The notes beneath the pieces were generated by a model. That model saw only the letters and a program-made list of their open reading frames with translations. It did not search any database and was not told where the DNA came from. Positions 57,352-64,000 of a DNA stretch of 64,000 nt are shown here, one piece after another. Source of the stretch: Tillandsia leiboldiana (Eukaryota; Streptophyta; Magnoliopsida; Poales; Bromeliaceae); NCBI GenBank assembly GCA_029204045.2, contig CM055063.1, forward strand, positions 37,295,562 through 37,359,561. The letters are read 5' to 3'. Each line of letters begins with the position of its first letter. Within the stretch, counting starts at the first letter, position 1. The position numbers and the translations under genes were made by a program.

Positions 57352-60159
57352 CTCCACACTGATTAGGCAAGTTAGTCCATTGCCGAGTGGGAAAGGATAA
57401 ACTAAGGGGTATTCATAAGTTATCATAAATTAAATGTTACAATATGTTAATGAGGGTGCATTATACTACTGAGCTAGTTGCCCATTCAGTGGATCTTCTA
57501 GTGAGAGACATGCTATACCAAAAACGAGAAAACCCATCTCTCTGTCTTTCATTTTCATCTCCATGTTTTTCCTGTCTGGTTAGGCCGTATGGGTAAAAAG
57601 TAGATCATATCATGTAACTTCTTCAGACCTAGTATGTTAAGCTTGTAAACTTGGTCCTGCTTTGCTTCGCTGTTGAGAAAATGAAGAGCGATTCCACATT
57701 TGAGCCTAGAGATAGCTTTCTTTTCTTTTTGGATGTGAAGCAGTGTCAATCCCAAATACCCAATCATTTAGTATTAGCTCTCCCTAAAAAGGTGGTCATC
57801 TAGAGTAAATGCATAGTCATTCTAACTTATCATTTTCAGCATCGATGTTTTGCAATCTTCAATCAAGTTTTCAAAAGCACCTTGATATGCATCAAATTTT
57901 GTCTTAGACACATTGGTTTAGAATCAACTTCTCTCTCTTTGCTACAGTACTCTTGAAACACCAAATCTTGTAGATATTTAGGCTCTAATCAGTTTGTCTT
58001 CTTTGTATATCTAGTTTGAGAAACATTATGATTCCCTTCACATGCCGAAGAATTGTAGGTTGGCTCAATAAAACTTTGTATAAGTTGGGACAAAACCATC
58101 CTATATTTGCCCCTAAATTCTTTCAATTTATATGCGAACTATATCTTCTACTGTTGCATGCTTTAGAATAGCTAAATAAAAGACTTCTACTTGTATAAGA
58201 CTTACGAGATAATCAATTGTCATATACCGTAAGTTTGTCTGAATCTAACGAGTGATAATCTTTGAGCTCTGCTAATAATTTTTAATCCTTCATCGTGTGA
58301 TTGCAACATTCACTTAATCACCTTTTCCATTTCCATTTTCACTGTTGGGCCCATTTTCTCATGGCCATTGTAAATTAAATCTGGATTTAAATATGGACAT
58401 GCAACATGTAAACGACAATTCACACATTTGGTCCATCTTTAACGACTTTCAATTTTATTAGTAAATATATTACAATGATCTTTATTAAGTTCCTTTTTAT
58501 GTTGTTTTCTTTTCTTTATGCAATTCATGATAAGTATGTCATGAAGTAGAGCTTTCACTATTAACCAGCTTTGGTACCTTACTATAGGCTCCCACATAGT
58601 AGTTCTATTCCGGTTTCTCAAAGATGATCCCCTTGTATTAAGCATGACAAATCTATTCCTTTTTTTTTAAAGATATATAAGGTTTATTGCAAATTTACTT
58701 TCTTCCGTCATTTCATCTTGTAGCCATTTGTTTGTTTTATAACATCTAGGAATCTAGCACACTGTGTAACTAAATTTTACAATAGTATTCTCTAAACAGG
58801 AGAGACAAAATTGAGAGTATTAAACTTTTTAAACATAAGATTGATTTAAAGAGTATCATTATTGACTTAAGAAATATCTGGATACTTTTCTCCAATCATA
58901 TCCCTGGCAACAATATTTTGATGCATTTCTGGTAACAAACTGGATGGTTTTTTTGGGCCTTTTTCATTGATGACAAGAACTATAAAGTTGAAAACATATT
59001 GTGCATCCTTTTTGTTCCCTAATTATACAAAGTGATTTTGGAAAGATGGCACTTCTAGGAAAGCCAGATAAATTGTTAATAAAATTAAATGTTGCCGATA
59101 TCTTGAACCGCTCCCCCCCCCCCCCTATCTGACATTATAGTATCTCTGATTTGTATCATTAATGATTGCCATATTGCATGTACATGCTTTTTCTAGCTTT
59201 TAATTTATATATCTTTGTACTTCCTAGTTTATCTATTTGGTGGGTCACTAGCAATATCGACCGCTGCTACACCATTACGAGCTTTGCAAAATGCAAAAGT
59301 AGTTTGGACCTAGTGAATCATATGCAAAGTTATCATTGATAAATGATAATGCACTTCTTAATTACTTTGTCTAATTCCTTTTTTTCACTATTCTTTGACC
59401 TGTGCCATGTATTTGATGCCCATTGTGACCAATCGCCTCATTCTATGAAGCAGAACTGGAAGAACTTGGTGGTGGAATCCAAGCCTAAAATTCTTTACCT
59501 TTTGATCTTAGCCTCCAACTCATGTATCCTCTTCAGTGCACTCTCCAATACAGTGCAAGCTCTTGTACTGGATTTGGTAGCTAGTGGATAGGATTGGACT
59601 CGTTCCGCTCTCCTAGGAATATATACCTAATTTTATTAATCCCACCAACAAAAAGTTTCATTGCAAAATGTGCATTGGACCTTCGTGCTGTTGTTGTTTT
59701 ACAGATTTTCATAAGAATAATGTCTAAAATCCAACTGTCCAAAACAAGGGAAAAGGTAATATGTTAGTTTAACACAGCATTAGATAAACCATCTTATTTT
59801 AGTTTAATATTTTCTATTTTTTTGGTGTGTGCTGTGGGCGGGGGCGGCGCGCGAACAAGAAACTAGAACAAACTATAAGCAAAGAGAGGCTTTCTTCTCT
59901 CCCAAAAGGCACAGTTCAAAACTTAAGTTTTCAACTGTGATTTATAATATCCCAAAGTCTGCACAATTGTTCAGTGTAATATCAAAAAAGGCAAATAGCA
60001 AAAGTGTGGATAATTCCATCATATTATTGTTAGTGCATGAAAACATGAATTGACAGGTCATTTAATGGGTGGAAGGATGGATAGGTGTGGGAGGAAGTGA
60101 TACTGGAATTTTTAGGATGGTCAATGTGATAGATGGGCAAAAGAGCATGTCCTATGGTT
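57352..60159. other. Unassigned AT-rich intergenic sequence
   Basis: About 2.8 kb with no coding region, LTR terminus or TIR pair that I could recognise. Frames are short and scattered. A poly-C run lies near 59111-59124 and a GC-rich word near 59837. It may include old decayed transposons. Confidence 0.5.
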
Positions 60160-60334
60160 TGTATTAACATCAATTATATAGTACATGAGAAGGTATTTCT
60201 ATGGTAACAATGACAACCATAGTAATAATATAATTAGGATTACATGCTATATAATCCTACGCTATAGATGGTAAGTAATATATAGTAATATATAGTATAG
60301 AAACAATCAAGATAATACTAAATATATCGTAACA
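60160..60334 (-). mobile_element. 3' LTR of Ty1/copia element (short, tentative right edge)
   Basis: The minus strand reads TGTTACGATATATTTAG from 60334, directly after the PPT. A plausible end is GTTAATACA at 60160, giving about 175 bp. AT-rich ATATATAGTAATATATAG words fill it. The 5' LTR is outside the window, so the distal boundary is unconfirmed and the LTR could be somewhat longer. Confidence 0.6.
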
Positions 60335-60346
60335 TCCCCCCGCAAG
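60335..60346 (-). other. Polypurine tract of the copia element
   Basis: The minus strand reads CTTGCGGGGGGA between the polyprotein stop codon (60347-60349) and the LTR start (60334). Confidence 0.85.
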
Positions 60347-63300
60347 CTAAGCATCAGGTGGACGGATGCGAAGATTGAGCCGTAATATCGAAAACCGAGA
60401 GGGTGACAAGGGCTTGGTGAAAATATCAGCAAGTTGTTTATCAGAAGAGATATGAACCAACTCTAAATCACCAGTCTGAACTTTTGCGCGCAAGAATTGA
60501 TGATCAAGTTCAATATGCTTTGTGCGAGCATGAAGAACAGGATTTGCTGCTAGATAAGTAGTGCTTAGATTATCACAGTAGATGCTAATAGGTCGCCAGA
60601 GGAAAACACGAAGATCACGAAGTAGACGACGGATCCATATCGTCTCCGCAAGCGCGTAGGCGACAGCACGGTATTCTGCTTCAGAACTAGAGCGAGAAAT
60701 GGTGGGCTGCTTTTTGGCGGACCAGGAGATAAGATTGGGCCCTAAAAATATACAATATCTAGAAGTAGACCGGCGTGTATCTGGACAACCGGCCCAATCA
60801 GCATCTGCAAATGCGACAAGATAGGGATTGACACAGCGAGATATAGGCAGTCCATAAGTCAGCGTGCCCCGAATATATCGTAGAATGCGCTTAACCGCTT
60901 GCATGTGTGGTTCACGAGGAGCATGTAGATACTGGGCAACAGAGTTTACAGCATATGATATATCCGGTCGGGTGAAAGTAAGATACTGGAGAGCACCAAC
61001 AAGCTGACGATAGCTATAGGGATCCTCAAGAAGTTGCCCTTCATGAGAAGATAGACGAGAGGTTGGAGAGAGAGGACTAGAGACGGGCTTACTATCAAGA
61101 AAACCATGGTGCTGAAGCAGCTGATGCACATATTTGTGCTGAGTCAGATGAAAACCAGAAGATGACCTATTTACCTCAATGCCCAAGAAATAATGTAGCG
61201 GCCCGAGATCCTTCATTGCAAATTCCTGCTGTAAGGTGGTAATAAGAGCCCTTAGAAGAGAGGAGGAACTGCCAGTGACAATAATATCATTAACATATAA
61301 TAGAAGAATAAGAGTGCCAGAAGAGGAGTGACAAATGAACATTGAAGGATCAGCAGTGCTCCCAACAAAACCAATTTCAGATAGAAAGGACGTAAACCGT
61401 TGAAACCAAGCCCGAGGTGCTTGCTTAAGACCATAGATGGCTTTACGTAGACGACAAATATGATGCGGAAAAGAGGGATGCACAAAACCAGGCGGTTGTC
61501 TCATATAAACTTCTTCAGAGAGTGTGCCATGAAGAAAAGCATTCTTCACATCAAGTTGTCGAAGAGACCACCCTGAGGAGAGGGCCACCGAAAGAACAGT
61601 GCGAATAGTGGTCGACTTGACAACGGGAGAAAAGGTCTCATCAAAATCAATGCCTTGTTGCTGTTTATAACCTTGAGCCACAAGCCGAGCTTTGAGACGC
61701 TCAAGAGACCCATCCGCCTTCTGCTTTACTTTGTATACCCATTTACAACCAATAAGATTAACAGGCGAAGGCGGTACAAGATCCCAAGTAGCATTTGTCA
61801 GAAGGGCATCAAACTCCTCAGCCATGGCAGCGCGCCAACCTGCATCCTGAAAGGCCTCATGAAATGAGTTAGGCTCAGTAGGTAGAGCAGAACCCGTAGA
61901 GGCTAGTAAGGAGGTAGACTCAGTTAAACCCTTAGTCATAGATCGAGTGCGCATAGGATGTATGCGGGGAGGTGAAGAAGGCTCAGACGGCACTATAGTA
62001 GGCTGAGGGAAGGGCGGACGATCAGAGGTGGACGGTGGTGGTTCAACAATAGTAGGTGTAGTAGCAGCAGATCGTGTAATGTGTCATCTGGTATAGACAC
62101 GGAGTTCTGATGGACCAACGACAGTGGCATCGTTCCCATTCCTAACCTGTGAGTCATCAGAATTCAAGGTGGAAGGAAACGTTGATAAATTCTCAGACGG
62201 TGAAACAGGTGGACGTGTACCGGAACCACTCTCAGCAGAGGGGCATGTGAAGGAGAAGCCAGAGATTGCATCAATGGTAGAAGGATTCTCACCCAGCAAT
62301 AGAGGATTTGAAACAAATTTTTGAAACATATCAAGGTTGGAAAAAGTAGAGGAAGGAGAAGAAGAGAATTTAGAAAGACAAGAAAACGGAAAAACAGTTT
62401 CCACAAAGGTAACATGTCGAGAAATAAAAACCTTGCCAGTGCTGGGATGGAGACATCGAAAACCTTTATGTTTATCAGAGAGTCCTAAGAAGACGCAAGG
62501 AAGTGACCGAGGAGAGAGCTTGTGAGCTGCAATATCCTGCACATCAGGGTAACATAAACATCCAAAAACTTTGACAAGTTGCAAGTCAGGGAAAGAGCAA
62601 CCATGCAGAATTTCATATGGCGATTGTCCTTTTAAAACAGTAAGAGAGGGAATTCGATTCACAAGAAATACAACAGTTTGAATGGCATCAGCCCAAAAAC
62701 GAGGAGGCATACAAGCTTGAAATAGTAAACTTCTAACAACGTTAGTTAAATGTCTATGCTTCCTTTCGGCGAGGCCGTTTTGTTAAGGAGTATAAGGACA
62801 AGAAAAACGGTGAAAAATTCCATTTTGTGAACAAAGGTTGGAAAACTTATCATTTACAAACTCCGTACCATTGTCAGATTGGAAAATCTTGATTGAGCTA
62901 TGAAATCTGTTTTCCACCATTGCTTTAAATTCGAGAAATTTGTCAAAAACTTCGTGTTTAAATTTCAAAAGGTAAAGCCAAGAAAATCGAGAATAATCAT
63001 CAATAAATATAACATAATATTTATAACCAGAAACAGATGGAACAGGTGATTGCCACACATCAGAATGCACAATATGAAAGGGAAAAGCAGATTTAGATTC
63101 CGAATCAGAAAATGAGAGTTTAACATGTTTTCCCATGTTACAAGCATTGCAAACAGATAATGTCAAAGCAGAATTACTATCAAAAACAATGTTATTATTT
63201 TTAATAAATGCCGAAAGAACAGGAAGACTGGGATGACCTAATCGTCTATGCCAAATATCGCTACTAAATCTAGATGCAACAAGACCAATCTGTTGCTTAT

Positions 63301-64000
63301 TCCCTACACTTGCAACTTTAGAAGGAATTGGATAGAGTGATGTTCCCGAGCTAGGGCAGTGCAGAAGCTCCGTCCTTGTTACCTTGTCCTTCACAGAAAA
63401 ACCAGAAGAGTCAAATTCAAAAACGGAATTATTGTCACGACAGAATTGACACACCGAAAGTAAATTTTACTTGATGGAAGGAACAACAAGAACATTTTTA
63501 AGAGCAAAGGATTTAGAAGATGTATTCAATTGAGTTTCACCTGTCTGAGTAATATCAAGTAAATTTCCATTACCAACTAGAATTTTCTCATGCCCAGTAT
63601 AAGGTTTGGAAGAGGAAAGAATACCAGAATTCGCGGTCATGTGATTGGAAGCTCCAGTGTCTGGATACCATACTTCCTCAGCAGGTTCATAGAGATTCAT
63701 AGCAGCAAAAGTTTGAGGGACATCATCGGCCACGAATGAGTGATTGAAGCGTTGTCTGCATTGAAGAGCAGAATGGTTGTACTTTCCACAGATCTGACAT
63801 TGTGTGCCAGACTTCGAAAAATAAGATTGTTGATTTGGAGTATAAGGTTGAGGAAGATTATTGGGTGAAGAATGTGGATAGATTCCAGGAGATCCACGAT
63901 CATGATATGAGTTGTGTCTACCGCGATGTCCTCGACCACCGCGATATCTGCCTCCACGACCTCCACGATTTCTGCGTCCATGATTTGCATAGAGAGCTTC
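60347..64000 (-). pseudogene. Ty1/copia gag-pol polyprotein, 5' part outside window, inactivated
   Basis: One minus-strand frame runs from the window edge to the stop at 60347-60349 with no frameshift, about 1,217 codons. In order it encodes a Gly/Arg-rich gag end with zinc knuckle CQICGKYNHSALQC, aspartic protease WYPDTGASNHMT, pre-integrase HRRLGHPS with CNACNMGK, integrase core (HSDVW, FQSDNGTEF, NGLAER), reverse transcriptase (CKWVYKVKQKADGS, QLDVKNAFLHG) and RNase H (ADADWAG, SSSEAEYRA, IFTKPLS). Three in-frame stops break it: 63467-63469, 62783-62785 and 62084-62086. The RT motif normally YVDD reads YVND (Asn codon 61289-61291). Intact copies make the particle and integrate in the nucleus. 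The domain order PR-INT-RT-RH is that of copia; a short LTR may point to the Ale group, which is inference. Confidence 0.95.

Noticed and set aside
57352..60159. Scattered frames of 60-80 codons
   Set aside because: AT-rich, unsupported by motifs, splice patterns or similarity I could recognise.

Overview
The window is nuclear DNA of a flowering plant with a large, repeat-rich genome; the species cannot be read from it. It holds no intact host gene and no recognisable RNA gene. Almost all of it is LTR retrotransposon sequence, and positions 1-53353 can be resolved into one stack of nested insertions using LTR termini, primer-binding sites, polypurine tracts and 5-bp target-site duplications (TSDs).

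The outermost element (called F) is a minus-strand Ty3/gypsy element of Tat type. Its 5' LTR is 52335-53353, its PBS 52310-52327, and its gag starts near 52101. Gag is interrupted at 51850/31217 and resumes at 31217-29555. The interruption is element E (31218-51850, TSD GCTAG/GCTGG). E is a plus-strand, non-coding element with ~4.3-4.8 kb LTRs, a PBS of the same kind as F's, and an internal region made only of repeats. E was later hit by two solo LTRs: G (35157-38287, TSD CTTAG) and D2 (42080-46828, TSD CCATA). Left of 29555, F is hit by an LTR called X2 (pieces between 11083 and 29554). X2 carries three solo LTRs: A (11336-15427, ATTTA), B (15649-19256, ACGGT) and C (19896-28569, CTCCG). C is itself split by solo LTR D1 (24006-28449, GTCTG/GTCCG). 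Further left are a truncated E relative (E', 9950-11082), an LTR fragment X1 (7973-9949) inside its repeat array, and a minus-strand chromovirus (1-7972) with both LTRs and a decayed gag, RT, integrase and chromodomain.

LTRs A, B, C, D, G and X all start TGTA and end in forms of CGGGGCGTGACA. They are 3-5 kb long. The one internal region seen has a tRNA-iMet PBS and a terminal chromodomain relic, which fits the Tekay/Del chromovirus lineage. Most copies are solo LTRs, so recombination between LTRs has been frequent here.

Right of 53353 the DNA is AT-rich and older. It has a possible first exon (54062-54080), a copia gag relic (55200-55331), a small TIR element (55335-55788), a hAT-like element with a run of hairpins at one end (56132-57351), about 2.8 kb of unassigned sequence, and a minus-strand Ty1/copia element (60160-64000, cut by the window edge) with three in-frame stops and a damaged RT active site.

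The least expected signal is structural. Several LTR families carry hairpins in which the loop or flanks are conserved while the stem changes with pairing kept: one near the 3' end of the Tekay-like LTRs, a 17-nt hairpin in LTRs A/C, an array with a CACATATA-type loop in element E, and similar ones in D. LTRs D and G also carry repeated G-box plus CCAAT modules.
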